From contig NZ_CP042437.1 in assembly GCF_007971525.1 (NCBI RefSeq), forward strand, positions 1,364,001 through 1,428,000: 64,000 nt of DNA. The letters are read 5' to 3'. Shown piece after piece: positions 7,366 through 15,557 of this stretch. Below the pieces are notes generated by a model that had not been told where the DNA came from, did no database searches, and was given only the letters and a program-made list of their open reading frames with translations. A program made the position numbers and the translations under genes. The DNA comes from Mucilaginibacter ginsenosidivorax (GTDB lineage Bacteria > Bacteroidota > Bacteroidia > Sphingobacteriales > Sphingobacteriaceae). Positions within the stretch are counted from its first letter, which is position 1. Every line of letters starts with the position of its first letter.

Positions 7366-9456
7366 CTATACCTCCCCTTCCCTTTTCCTTAAAAACCACT
7401 CACTGCTTAGCAAAATCACTATCAGCACAAACAGCCATTTTACATCAATGATGTCACTATAGTGTTTATCTTCATACACCACGGTTTTGATATTGTCGTT
7501 CTTGCGGATCATATCTGCAAGCCGGCTCAGCTGGTCAGGCCCCAACATTTGGCCGCCGCTTTGTTGGGCAAGCGCTTTTAACAATTGGTGATTGGCTGCG
7601 CTTTGGCGGGTTTCCAGGTTTAAAGCTTTAACGGTAAGCTGACCAGCTGCTTTAAACTGGCTTTTCCCGTTTTGGGTTGATGCAGTATAGCTGTACTCGC
7701 CAACAGGTAAGGCTCCGGCGTCTAACTGGTAACTTGAGCCACTGCGACTGAAAAGGAAGCTGTAGTTTTTGCCTGTGCTGCTTTTCAGGTCTACTTTTAC
7801 ATCCGGCGTATTAATTAATTCAAGTGCATCATTGTATAACTCGGCGTTCAGGATCACGTTTTCGCCCTCGTCAAATACGTTGCGGGCCGGGTAAACGCGG
7901 AAACGCTGGCGGTTGGTGTTGGCTGTTAAATACTGTACTGTTTGGCTCAACAACTCGTCTGTAGCATTGCGGTTGCCGAAGTTTTGAAACTCCGATAACT
8001 GCCAGCGCCAGATGCCCTCTCCGGTTAAAACAGCTGTGCGGTGGCCTCCCTCATCACCAAAAGCAAGCAACGGATAGCTTGTGCCAATGGCGCCAATTTT
8101 TTGCTTTAATAAAATGGAGGTGCCCGCGGCTGTTCCGTAGCTACCAAACGGCGCCAGCAATGGCGGTAAATTGCTGATTTTTTTACGTGACGAGTCGGAC
8201 AGGGTAAAAGCGGCAAAACCAGCTTCGGGCAAGGCATAAACTTCCTGAGTTTCGCTGCGGCCGGCGCTTATCTTTACCACGCTTTGCTCAGCATTAAATG
8301 CCTGCAGGTCACTTTGCGAACCTAAAATATACCAAACCGGGGTTTTGCTTTGGGCAATGAATTTTTTAACAGGCGCAAGGGTACCTGCATTAATTTGGTA
8401 TAATACAATAAGGCTGTAATCGGGCAATTTTATGCCGGTCATATCAGCCAGTAGCGCTGTTTTCACCTCGTAATTTTTATTTGTCTCGATAGCTTGTTTA
8501 ATGACCGTGATATCAGGGTGCGCGCTTTGATAAAGCACCAACACTTTTTGGCGGGCATCCAATACATCTACATAAATAACTTCGGTGTTATTTTGGGTTG
8601 ATAGTTCGTTTTTAACCGGGGCTATGTTGATGGTGAATTTGCGTACTCCTTTTTTATCGGCTGTTAACTTAACAGGTACAAGCTTCTTAAAATCGGCACC
8701 GGTTACCGGGATAGTTTGCGAGAATACTTGCCGGCCATCTTCGGCAACGGTTAAATGGATATCTTCGCCTTTGCTTTGGTAGGCGGCGGTTAATACCTCT
8801 ACCTCAAAATCGTTACCTAAAAAAGCGGTTTTATTATAGTTCACATTACCAATCAACAAATCGCGTTTGGCTACCGTGTCGCCAAGGGCAATGGCATAAA
8901 TACTCGTCTTGATGTTTTTGGCTTCATATTGCGGATCGTTACCCTGGTTATATAAACCATCGGTAGCTAAAACCAGCGCACCAATGTTTTGGTTTACAAA
9001 TTTGTTGTTTAGCTGGTGCAGGGCATTTGCTAAATCGGTTTGCTTACCGTTGAATTTATTAGATAAACCATTATTCAGGTCTTTATCAAAATTAAACTCC
9101 TGCACATCGTATTTATCGCCCAGCTGTTCTTTAAGTTTTGCAAGATCACCTACCAGTTTACCGGCATTAAAACCGGGGGCTTTAAATGTATTGATGGATG
9201 ATGAATTATCCTGCGCTATCAACACCAAAGGTTTCTGGGGATCGTACTTGATGGATTTTACCAACGGAGATACCAGCAGCATCGCGATAAAAAAAACCAC
9301 CACCGCGCGGATAACCGACAGCCCGTACCTGTAATATTTGCCAAGGTTTACCGGTTGCCGGTAAAGCAGCCAGGCATATACAATTCCTAACAGCAAACAG
9401 GCGGGCACCCACCATCCCGAAACCGAACCCCATGTAAGTGAAAATAGAAATAGCAT
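7366..9456 (-). CDS. Membrane-anchored VWA-domain protein
   Basis: A protein of 696 residues. Two N-terminal membrane helices (about 15-32 and 46-66) are followed by a von Willebrand A-like domain whose metal-site motif DNSSS (83-87) fits DxSxS, with LVLATDGLYNQGNDP further on. A long beta-rich, probably extracytoplasmic part follows. A C-terminal membrane helix (about 672-690, WLFVLIVILLSSEWFL) ends in a short basic tail. This layout matches the large VWA/glutamine-amidotransferase-like membrane proteins common in Bacteroidota, whose molecular role is not established to my knowledge. It is a single gene here, with no MoxR or Bat neighbours, so a Bat-type aerotolerance role is not supported. 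Confidence 0.75.
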   Translation of the reverse strand: MLFLFSLTWGSVSGWWVPACLLLGIVYAWLLYRQPVNLGKYYRYGLSVIRAVVVFFIAMLLVSPLVKSIKYDPQKPLVLIAQDNSSSINTFKAPGFNAGKLVGDLAKLKEQLGDKYDVQEFNFDKDLNNGLSNKFNGKQTDLANALHQLNNKFVNQNIGALVLATDGLYNQGNDPQYEAKNIKTSIYAIALGDTVAKRDLLIGNVNYNKTAFLGNDFEVEVLTAAYQSKGEDIHLTVAEDGRQVFSQTIPVTGADFKKLVPVKLTADKKGVRKFTINIAPVKNELSTQNNTEVIYVDVLDARQKVLVLYQSAHPDITVIKQAIETNKNYEVKTALLADMTGIKLPDYSLIVLYQINAGTLAPVKKFIAQSKTPVWYILGSQSDLQAFNAEQSVVKISAGRSETQEVYALPEAGFAAFTLSDSSRKKISNLPPLLAPFGSYGTAAGTSILLKQKIGAIGTSYPLLAFGDEGGHRTAVLTGEGIWRWQLSEFQNFGNRNATDELLSQTVQYLTANTNRQRFRVYPARNVFDEGENVILNAELYNDALELINTPDVKVDLKSSTGKNYSFLFSRSGSSYQLDAGALPVGEYSYTASTQNGKSQFKAAGQLTVKALNLETRQSAANHQLLKALAQQSGGQMLGPDQLSRLADMIRKNDNIKTVVYEDKHYSDIIDVKWLFVLIVILLSSEWFLRKREGEV

Positions 9457-9532
9457 ATTATAAGTGATACGTATTACGTTGTACGTTTTACGTTATGGTG
9501 CAATATCAGAAAATATGCCGAATTGCAGGGAA

Positions 9533-9952
9533 TTAATCATCACTTCCCAGGCAGATTGTAAGCGGCAGAGCATACCAGGTAGCTACAGGTTTGCCGTTCA
9601 GCCTACCGGGTTTCCATTTTACAGATTCGATTATTTTAAAAACCTGATCGGCAAATAAATGCTTATCGCCGGATGGGTCTCGCATAACTGTTTTATTGTC
9701 GATACTTCCGTCTGGTTCAATAACAAAGTTCACAATTATTTTACCAGCATAATCAGCGCAAGTATTAGGGAATTTCAAATTTCGGGAAATCAGCCTGGTC
9801 AAATCCCCTAACCCTCCAACAGGTTCAGGAGGTTTTTCAACTGAGTCGTAAACATGCCTCTCCGCTTTCTTTTTTGCTGATACTTTTTTATTTTGTCCAT
9901 AGCTTGCAAAAAAAACTAAGCATATCAATGAAGTAAGCAGGAGTGTTTTCAC
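9533..9952 (-). CDS. Secreted TonB C-terminal-domain protein
   Basis: A protein of 139 residues starting at a GTG (9952) with a good signal peptide (MKTLLLTSLICLVFFASYG). The C-terminal 80 residues match the TonB fold: GKIIVNFVIEPDGSI and the hallmark VKWKPGRLNGKPV, then a final strand. It lacks the membrane anchor and proline-rich spanner of a true TonB, so it probably cannot energise receptors from the inner membrane. Many Bacteroidota encode such short 'energy transducer TonB' proteins of unknown role. It lies downstream of fabG and upstream of the VWA gene on the same strand, with 76 bases to the latter. Confidence 0.8.
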   Translation of the reverse strand: MKTLLLTSLICLVFFASYGQNKKVSAKKKAERHVYDSVEKPPEPVGGLGDLTRLISRNLKFPNTCADYAGKIIVNFVIEPDGSIDNKTVMRDPSGDKHLFADQVFKIIESVKWKPGRLNGKPVATWYALPLTICLGSDD

Positions 9953-10052
9953 GATTCAAGTAAAATTGAAGCTTTATAAAATTAACTACTTTCGGCCTTT
10001 AATAGTATGATGGTAAAAAACAATATTGTGCTAATGCGCAGGTTTACTTTGT

Positions 10053-10181
10053 GCAGCTGAAAGCTGCAACCATGTTTAACCACGAGGTAAAACCTCGCGA
10101 CAGCGGAGTAGCTGAAGTTGCCAGAAGGCAGCTAAAAGCTGCAACCATATTAGTCACGAGTTGAAACCTCGCGATAGCGGA
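10053..10181. repeat. Two direct copies of a double-palindrome repeat
   Basis: Copy 1 (10053-10107) and copy 2 (10128-10181) each carry GCAGCTnAAAGCTGC, then CAACCAT, then a CACGAG...AACCTCGCG hairpin and AGCGGA. They are about 85% alike by eye. The 352-bp gap 9953-10304 otherwise holds the terminator and word array listed next. No gene is seen. Confidence 0.7.
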
Positions 10182-10209
10182 ACCTAGAAGACTGGTGAGA
10201 GGTTTACAA

Positions 10210-10238
10210 TAAAAAAGGCAAGCTTTACGCCTGCCTTT
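10210..10238 (-). terminator. Rho-independent terminator for fabG
   Basis: Read on the minus strand, AAAGGCAGGC and GCTTGCCTTT form a ten-base stem with one G-T pair and a GTAAA loop, followed by a run of T. It is about 70 bases after the fabG stop. Confidence 0.8.
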
Positions 10239-10267
10239 CTTGTTGTATTTTATTAGCCCGCCATGCG

Positions 10268-10304
10268 AGCTTTTGAATTTTTACTTTTGAATTTTTACTT
10301 ACAA
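10268..10304. repeat. Word array TTTTGAATTTTTAC at the fabG 3' end
   Basis: CTTTTGAATTTTTA is repeated twice directly against the fabG stop codon. The reverse-complement words (AAAAGTAAAAATTCAAAA) recur at 35037-35066 and 36070-36108. Confidence 0.6.
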
Positions 10305-11048
10305 TTATAACATCCCACCGTCAACAGGAATAACCTGCCCGGTGATGTAGGTTGCCATATCTGATGCCAGGAAAACGCAGGCATTGGCCACATCTTCGGT
10401 AGCGCCGGCGCGTTTAAGCGGGATGGCAGCAGCCCAACCTTCAACAACTTTAGGATCTAATACTTCGGTCATTTCTGTTTTGATAAAACCGGGCGCCACA
10501 ACGTTGGTACGGATATTACGTGAGCCTAATTCTTTAGCCATTGATTTGGAGAACCCAATAATACCTGCTTTTGAAGCGGCATAGTTGCCCTGCCCGGCAT
10601 TACCCTGCACACCAACAACCGAACTCATGTTAATGAACACACCGTTACGGTTTTTCATCATGATTTTTGAAGCGGCTTTGGTTACGTTGAAGATAGATTT
10701 CAGGTTAACGTTCATCACTTCGTCCCAGGCTTCTTCGGTCATGCGCATCAGTAAACCATCTTTGGTGATACCGGCGTTGTTAACCACAATATGAAGGGTG
10801 CCAAAATCGGCAATAATATCGGCTATCAATTTTTCGGCTTCGTCGTATTTTGAGGCATCGGAGCGATAACCTTTAACCTGTGTGCCAAAGCTTTGCAATT
10901 CCTGCTCTAAAGCCTGTCCTTTTTCAACAGACGACAGGTAGGTAAAAGCTACATTAGCGCCGTGCTCGGCAAATTTTTCGGCTATTTTACGGCCTATTCC
11001 TTTTGATGCACCGGTGATAAGTGCGGTTTTTCCTTCTAATAATTTCAT
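10305..11048 (-). CDS. fabG: 3-oxoacyl-[acyl-carrier-protein] reductase
   Basis: A protein of 247 residues, the usual FabG length. The NADPH-binding motif TGASKGIG is at 12-19, the structural motif NNAG at 90-93, and the catalytic Ser143, Tyr156 and Lys160 (YAASK) are all present. It reduces beta-ketoacyl-ACP in fatty acid elongation in the cytoplasm. The C-terminal GQVIPVDGGML is the normal SDR end. It stands alone rather than in a fab cluster and is transcribed away from purH. The shared upstream region holds a long inverted repeat. Confidence 0.95.
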   Translation of the reverse strand: MKLLEGKTALITGASKGIGRKIAEKFAEHGANVAFTYLSSVEKGQALEQELQSFGTQVKGYRSDASKYDEAEKLIADIIADFGTLHIVVNNAGITKDGLLMRMTEEAWDEVMNVNLKSIFNVTKAASKIMMKNRNGVFINMSSVVGVQGNAGQGNYAASKAGIIGFSKSMAKELGSRNIRTNVVAPGFIKTEMTEVLDPKVVEGWAAAIPLKRAGATEDVANACVFLASDMATYITGQVIPVDGGML

Positions 11049-11092
11049 TTATGTACTATTTCGGGCGGTGAAGTTAGTTATTTATTGTGAAA

Positions 11093-11290
11093 AGTCCGAA
11101 AGTCGGGAAAGTCCGGAAGTCTGAAAGCAAAAAATATTCAGGCTATAAATTCTGAAAGACCGGAAATCCGAAAGCAAAAAAAGATCGTGTTATAAATTGT
11201 AAAACCCGATATCGAGAGCCGATAGTAGTGCCTGATTTGTAAAACTTTAATTAAACTTTCGGACTTCCGGACTTTCCCGACTTTCGGACT
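11093..11290. repeat. Divergent-promoter inverted repeat of AGTCCGAAAGTC words
   Basis: The left arm (11093-11127) and right arm (11256-11290) are 35 bases long and pair at 34 of 35 positions. The words are AGTCCGAAAGTC, GGGAAAGTCC and GGAAGTCTGAAAG. A partial third copy is at about 11152-11174. The arms lie in the 303-bp spacer between the divergent fabG and purH genes, outside both coding regions. The same vocabulary recurs at 61027-61203 near nrdA. Confidence 0.85.
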
Positions 11291-11322
11291 AATTTCCCTT
11301 CCCGACTAACAAAAAATATCAC

Positions 11323-11330
11323 TACCTTTG
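11323..11330 (+). promoter_or_regulatory. -7 element for purH
   Basis: TACCTTTG fits TAnnTTTG, 21 bases before the purH ATG. The same octamer precedes panB and ppiB. Confidence 0.6.
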
Positions 11331-11351
11331 CGGCTCAAAAAATCACTGTAA

Positions 11352-12881
11352 ATGAGCCAGTCTGTTCAAATAAAAAATGCTTTAATTTCTGTTTACTACA
11401 AAGACAATTTAGAGCCTATAATTCTCGAGTTAAATCGCCTTGGTGTTAATATATATTCTACCGGTGGTACCGAAACTTTTATCCGCAATTTAGGGGTAAA
11501 TGTAATACCTGTTGAAGACCTTACCTCGTACCCGTCTATATTAGGCGGCCGTGTTAAAACCCTGCACCCTAAGGTGTTTGGCGGCATTTTGGCCCGCCGT
11601 AGCTTTGATAGTGATGAGAAACAGCTGGCCGAATACGAAATTCCTGAGTTGGATTTGGTTATCGTAGATCTTTACCCTTTTGAAGAAACTGTACAATCTG
11701 GCGCAGGTGCCGAAGACGTGATCGAAAAAATTGATATCGGCGGTATTTCCCTGATCCGTGCCGGTGCAAAAAACTTTAAAGATGTAACCATCGTTGCTTC
11801 AAAAGACGACTACGGCATATTGGAAGACATCCTGAAAACACAGGATGGCGTTACCACTATCGATCAGCGTAAATCATTTGCGCAAAAGGCATTCAACATT
11901 ACTTCAAACTACGATACACACATTTTCCAGTATTTTAACCAGGAAGAGCCGCTACCGGTGTTTAAACAAAGCATCCTTACCAGCCAAACCTTGCGTTACG
12001 GCGAAAACCCGCACCAGAAAGGTACGTTTTATGGTAACCTGGATGCCATGTTTAACAAACTGAACGGTAAAGAGCTTTCATACAATAACCTGGTAGATGT
12101 TGACGCGGCAGTTGCGTTAATTGACGAATTTACCGGCGAGCCAACCATTGCCATATTGAAACATACCAATGCCTGCGGCATTGCTTCGCGCTCGTTTATT
12201 AAAGAAGCCTGGATTGATGCACTGGCTTGCGACCCGGTTTCGGCTTTTGGTGGTGTAATTATTGCCAACGATGAGATAGACGCCGCTACCGCTACCGAGA
12301 TTGACAAGATATTTTACGAAGTGCTGATTGCGCCTGCCTATACAGACGAAGCAGTACAAATATTACAGGCAAAAAAGAACCGTATTATTTTAGTTCGCCA
12401 ACCGGTTGAATTACCTGTTAAGCAATTTAAAACCTTGCTGAATGGTGTTATTGAGCAGGATAAAGACGCGGTTATTGAGGGCCCGGCACAAATGACCCCG
12501 GTTACCAACCGCAAACCAACTGAGCAGGAATTAAAAGATTTGTTTTTTGCCAATAAAGTGGTAAAACACACCAAATCAAACACCATCATATTTGCCAAAA
12601 ACGGCCAGCTGATGTCAAGTGGCGTTGGGCAAACCTCAAGGGTTGATTCGTTGAAACAGGCCGTTATTAAAGCCAACAGTTTCGGCTTCGATCTGAATGG
12701 TGCAGTGATGGCGTCCGACGCGTTTTTCCCGTTCCCTGATTGTGTGGAACTGGCTGCCGAAGCCGGTGTTACCGCGGTACTGCAACCAGGCGGATCAATA
12801 AACGATAAACTATCTGTAGCCATGTGCGATGAAAAAAACATCTCGATGGTAACTACAGGAGTGCGTCATTTTAAGCATTAA
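11352..12881 (+). CDS. purH: Bifunctional AICAR formyltransferase / IMP cyclohydrolase
   Basis: A protein of 509 residues. The N-terminal MGS-like IMP cyclohydrolase domain (about 1-200) carries STGGTETFIRNLGV and GGRVKTLHPKVFGGIL. The C-terminal AICAR transformylase domain carries the catalytic Lys-His pair at 270-271 (LKHTNACG), and the protein ends VTTGVRHFKH as in other PurH proteins. It performs the last two steps of de novo IMP synthesis in the cytosol. It has its own -7 element and is separated from mreB by a hairpin-forming word array. purN is also in the window (36868-37446) but is not linked. Confidence 0.98.
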   Translation: MSQSVQIKNALISVYYKDNLEPIILELNRLGVNIYSTGGTETFIRNLGVNVIPVEDLTSYPSILGGRVKTLHPKVFGGILARRSFDSDEKQLAEYEIPELDLVIVDLYPFEETVQSGAGAEDVIEKIDIGGISLIRAGAKNFKDVTIVASKDDYGILEDILKTQDGVTTIDQRKSFAQKAFNITSNYDTHIFQYFNQEEPLPVFKQSILTSQTLRYGENPHQKGTFYGNLDAMFNKLNGKELSYNNLVDVDAAVALIDEFTGEPTIAILKHTNACGIASRSFIKEAWIDALACDPVSAFGGVIIANDEIDAATATEIDKIFYEVLIAPAYTDEAVQILQAKKNRIILVRQPVELPVKQFKTLLNGVIEQDKDAVIEGPAQMTPVTNRKPTEQELKDLFFANKVVKHTKSNTIIFAKNGQLMSSGVGQTSRVDSLKQAVIKANSFGFDLNGAVMASDAFFPFPDCVELAAEAGVTAVLQPGGSINDKLSVAMCDEKNISMVTTGVRHFKH

Positions 12882-12894
12882 TTTTTGAAAAAAA

Positions 12895-12992
12895 GTGAAT
12901 GGTTGATTGAGTTGATTAGGTGAGTGGTTAAGAAAAGTGCGGAGTGTATTTAACTTAATCAACATAATCAACCCAATCCAACTAAATCAACT
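12895..12992. repeat. Inverted word array GTTGATTGAGTTGATT between purH and mreB
   Basis: Left words (GGTTGATTGAGTTGATTAGG and on to GTGGTTAAG) and right words (CTTAATCAACATAATCAACC and CAATCCAACTAAATCAAC) are reverse complements. They are separated by about 20 bases. The array starts 14 bases after the purH stop. The same theme recurs at 50450-50556. Confidence 0.75.
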
Positions 12993-13096
12993 TCCTAAAC
13001 AATAAATATTAATTTTTAACGCTTTTAATTGCAAGTATGTAATTTTATTAAGCGTATTTTTATAAAATTTGCAGATTATTTCAAGGGAAACATTAG

Positions 13097-14119
13097 ATGG
13101 GTTTATTTAACTTTTTTACACAGGAAATTGCTATTGATTTGGGTACTGCCAATACCCTTATTATACATAATGATAAAGTTGTTGTTGACGAACCGTCCAT
13201 CGTGGCGTTCGACAGGACTACCAACAAGGTTATTGCCATTGGGCGCCAGGCCATGCAAATGGAGGGTAAAACACATGATAATATCCGTACTGTTCGCCCG
13301 CTTAAAGATGGTGTAATTGCCGACTTTAACGCTGCCGAACACATGATACGGGGCATGATAAAAATGATAAACCAGGGTAAAGGATGGTTCTTCCCATCGT
13401 TACGTATGGTTATCTGTATCCCATCGGGTATTACCGAGGTTGAGAAACGTGCGGTGCGCGACTCGGCCGAGATTGCCGGCGCCAAAGAGGTTTACCTGAT
13501 ACATGAGCCAATGGCTGCCGCAGTAGGTATTGGTATTGATGTGGAAGAGCCTATGGGTAACATGATCATTGATATTGGTGGTGGTACTACCGAAATTGCG
13601 GTTATCGCTTTATCGGGTATTGTTTGCGATCAGTCTATCCGCGTTGCTGGTGATAACTTCGATTCGGACATCGTTCAATACATCCGCCGCCAGCATAACA
13701 TCATGATTGGCGACCGTACTGCCGAGAAAATTAAAATTGAAGTTGGTGCCGCACTGCCCGAACTGGCAGATCCACCGGCTGATTTTGCAGTACAAGGCCG
13801 TGATTTGATGACCGGCGTGCCAAAACAGATCATGGTATCGTATACCGAAATTGCGCATTGTTTAGATAAATCTATCTCCAAAATAGAAGAAGCGATATTA
13901 AAAGCGCTGGAAATTACCCCGCCCGAGCTTTCGGCAGATATTTACCAGACTGGCATTTACCTAACCGGTGGTGGCGCCTTATTGCGTGGCCTTGATAAAC
14001 GTGTGGCAGCCAAAACCAAACTGCCCGTTCACGTAGCCGAAGACCCATTGCGCGCCGTAGTACGTGGCACAGGAACCGCCCTTAAAAACATAGGTAATTT
14101 TAAATTTTTAATGCAGTAA
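13097..14119 (+). CDS. mreB: Rod shape-determining protein MreB
   Basis: A protein of 340 residues, an actin-like ATPase. Motifs are IAIDLGTANTLI (phosphate 1), EPSIVAFDR, MIIDIGGGTTEIAVI (phosphate 2) and GIYLTGGGALLRGLD (adenosine site). It polymerises under the inner membrane and guides lateral wall synthesis. It heads a five-gene plus-strand run mreB-mreC-mreD-mrdA-rodA in the standard order. A T/A-rich leader with a near-consensus TAAAATTTG (one extra base) lies about 25 bases before the ATG. A hairpin separates it from mreC. Confidence 0.98.
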   Translation: MGLFNFFTQEIAIDLGTANTLIIHNDKVVVDEPSIVAFDRTTNKVIAIGRQAMQMEGKTHDNIRTVRPLKDGVIADFNAAEHMIRGMIKMINQGKGWFFPSLRMVICIPSGITEVEKRAVRDSAEIAGAKEVYLIHEPMAAAVGIGIDVEEPMGNMIIDIGGGTTEIAVIALSGIVCDQSIRVAGDNFDSDIVQYIRRQHNIMIGDRTAEKIKIEVGAALPELADPPADFAVQGRDLMTGVPKQIMVSYTEIAHCLDKSISKIEEAILKALEITPPELSADIYQTGIYLTGGGALLRGLDKRVAAKTKLPVHVAEDPLRAVVRGTGTALKNIGNFKFLMQ

Positions 14120-14120
14120 A

Positions 14121-14207
14121 TTAGATATGAGATATTAGATGTGAGATATGAGACATTGACTTCAGTGTTCTTTTATCTCATATCTCAAATCTCACATCTC
14201 AAATCTA
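14121..14207. repeat. Inverted word array GAGATATGAGAT between mreB and mreC
   Basis: The left arm (14121-14154) is made of TTAGATATGAGAT, ATTAGATGTGAGAT and ATGAGAC. The right arm (14177-14207) is CTCATATCTCAAATCTCACA and then TCTCAAATCTA. The two arms pair with a few mismatches and a loop of about 22 bases. It lies inside the operon and fills the mreB-mreC spacer. Related words occur at 63694-63724. Confidence 0.8.
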
Positions 14208-14214
14208 TCTCCCG

Positions 14215-15039
14215 ATGCGTAACCTCTTGATATTTATCACTAAGTATAACGCGTTTTTTTTATTCCTGATTTTTGAGGTGAGCGCGCTGCTTATCTACAT
14301 CAAATATAACTCTTTTCAAAAGGCTACGTTTATCAGTTCGCAAAACCAGGTTACCGGCAGTTTATATGGGCAGGTAAGCCAGTTTAAGGGATATTTATCT
14401 TTAAAGGATGTAAATGACAGTCTTGCACGCGAAAACGCAAGGTTACGGGGAATGCTTAAAACATCATTTTATGTTGATACTACCGAAAAGCATAAAGTTG
14501 TTGATACTGTTTACAAACAGCAGTACACTTACCTGGTAGCCCGTGTTATCAATAATTCAACCAACCAATCTAATAATTACATCACCATAAACAAGGGCAG
14601 CAGGGATGGCATAACTAAAGATATGGGTGTAATTTGCGGTGCGGGTGTGGTGGGTATGATAGCCGATGTAACAGACCACTACGCCATTGTAAAATCACTA
14701 CTGCATTCAAAAAGCCAGTTTAGCGCAATGCTGGTAAAAGATAAATCTGTTGGCTCATTTATATGGGGAAACGATCTTAATCCGCGTAAGGGTTTGCTAA
14801 GCCTGCAAAACGATGCCAAACCCACCATGGGCGAAATGGTGGTAACATCAGGTTATTCGCTTTTCCCAACCGGGATCCCTTTTGGTAAGGTAACCAATCT
14901 GCATGCCAAAGAGGGCGGCTTGCTGCTTAATGTAGAGGTTGGCCTTGCGGTTGATTTTACCAAACTGCAATACATATACGTGGTAGTTAATAAATACGCA
15001 CAGGAACAAGCCGGACTGGAGGCCGCAGCAATTAAATAA
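14215..15039 (+). CDS. mreC: Rod shape-determining protein MreC
   Basis: A protein of 274 residues with one N-terminal membrane helix (about 12-30). A helical stretch (about 60-85, with NDSLARENARLRG) follows, then the two beta-barrel domains of MreC. These carry LVARVINNSTNQSNNYITIN, GVVGMIADVTDHYAIVKSLL and GIPFGKVTNL. It links MreB to the periplasmic elongation machinery and activates the PBP2-RodA pair. The stop codon overlaps the mreD ATG in a TAATG arrangement, indicating translational coupling. Confidence 0.96.
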   Translation: MRNLLIFITKYNAFFLFLIFEVSALLIYIKYNSFQKATFISSQNQVTGSLYGQVSQFKGYLSLKDVNDSLARENARLRGMLKTSFYVDTTEKHKVVDTVYKQQYTYLVARVINNSTNQSNNYITINKGSRDGITKDMGVICGAGVVGMIADVTDHYAIVKSLLHSKSQFSAMLVKDKSVGSFIWGNDLNPRKGLLSLQNDAKPTMGEMVVTSGYSLFPTGIPFGKVTNLHAKEGGLLLNVEVGLAVDFTKLQYIYVVVNKYAQEQAGLEAAAIK

Positions 15040-15557
15040 TGGGCCGTACTATCATCATCAATGTAATCCGCTTTTTGTTATTGGTGTTTATGCAGGCATT
15101 TTTGCTCAAAAACATCACTTTTTACAACCTGTCTACCCCTTACTTTTATATCCTTTTTATACTGCTACTGCCTTTCGAAATACCGAATGTGTTGCTGTTT
15201 GTATTATCATTCCTGTTAGGCCTTACGGTAGATGCCTTTTATGATACACCCGGCCTGCATGCTTCGGCCTGCGTTGTGCTGGCGCTTGTTCGTATTCTTT
15301 TCATCAATATAACCGTGCAAAAAGAAGGGTTTGACAACGAGCCGGAACCAACCCTGAGCATTATGGGGTTCAGGTGGTTTTTCACGTATGCGGTGATACT
15401 TACTTTTGCCCATCATTTTTTCCTACTAACCCTTGAAGTATTCCGGTTTTCTGAAATACAATACACACTAAGCCGCGTTGTTTTAAGTTCAATATTTACG
15501 GTATTTTTGATACTTGTTTCGGGCCTGCTATTTTTCAAAAGGAAAGAACGTAAATGA
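15039..15557 (+). CDS. mreD: Rod shape-determining protein MreD
   Basis: A very hydrophobic protein of 172 residues with about five membrane helices and a basic C terminus (FFKRKERK). The position between mreC and mrdA, the size and the LGLTVDAFYDTPGLHASACV segment (a GxxxD...G(L/M)H pattern) identify it as MreD, the inner-membrane partner of MreC. It starts inside the mreC stop codon and ends in a four-base ATGA overlap with mrdA. Confidence 0.93.
   Translation: MGRTIIINVIRFLLLVFMQAFLLKNITFYNLSTPYFYILFILLLPFEIPNVLLFVLSFLLGLTVDAFYDTPGLHASACVVLALVRILFINITVQKEGFDNEPEPTLSIMGFRWFFTYAVILTFAHHFFLLTLEVFRFSEIQYTLSRVVLSSIFTVFLILVSGLLFFKRKERK

Noticed and set aside
7366..9456. Bat (aerotolerance) operon member
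   Set aside because: No MoxR ATPase, BatA/B or TPR BatE genes lie next to it; the architecture with a C-terminal anchor differs.
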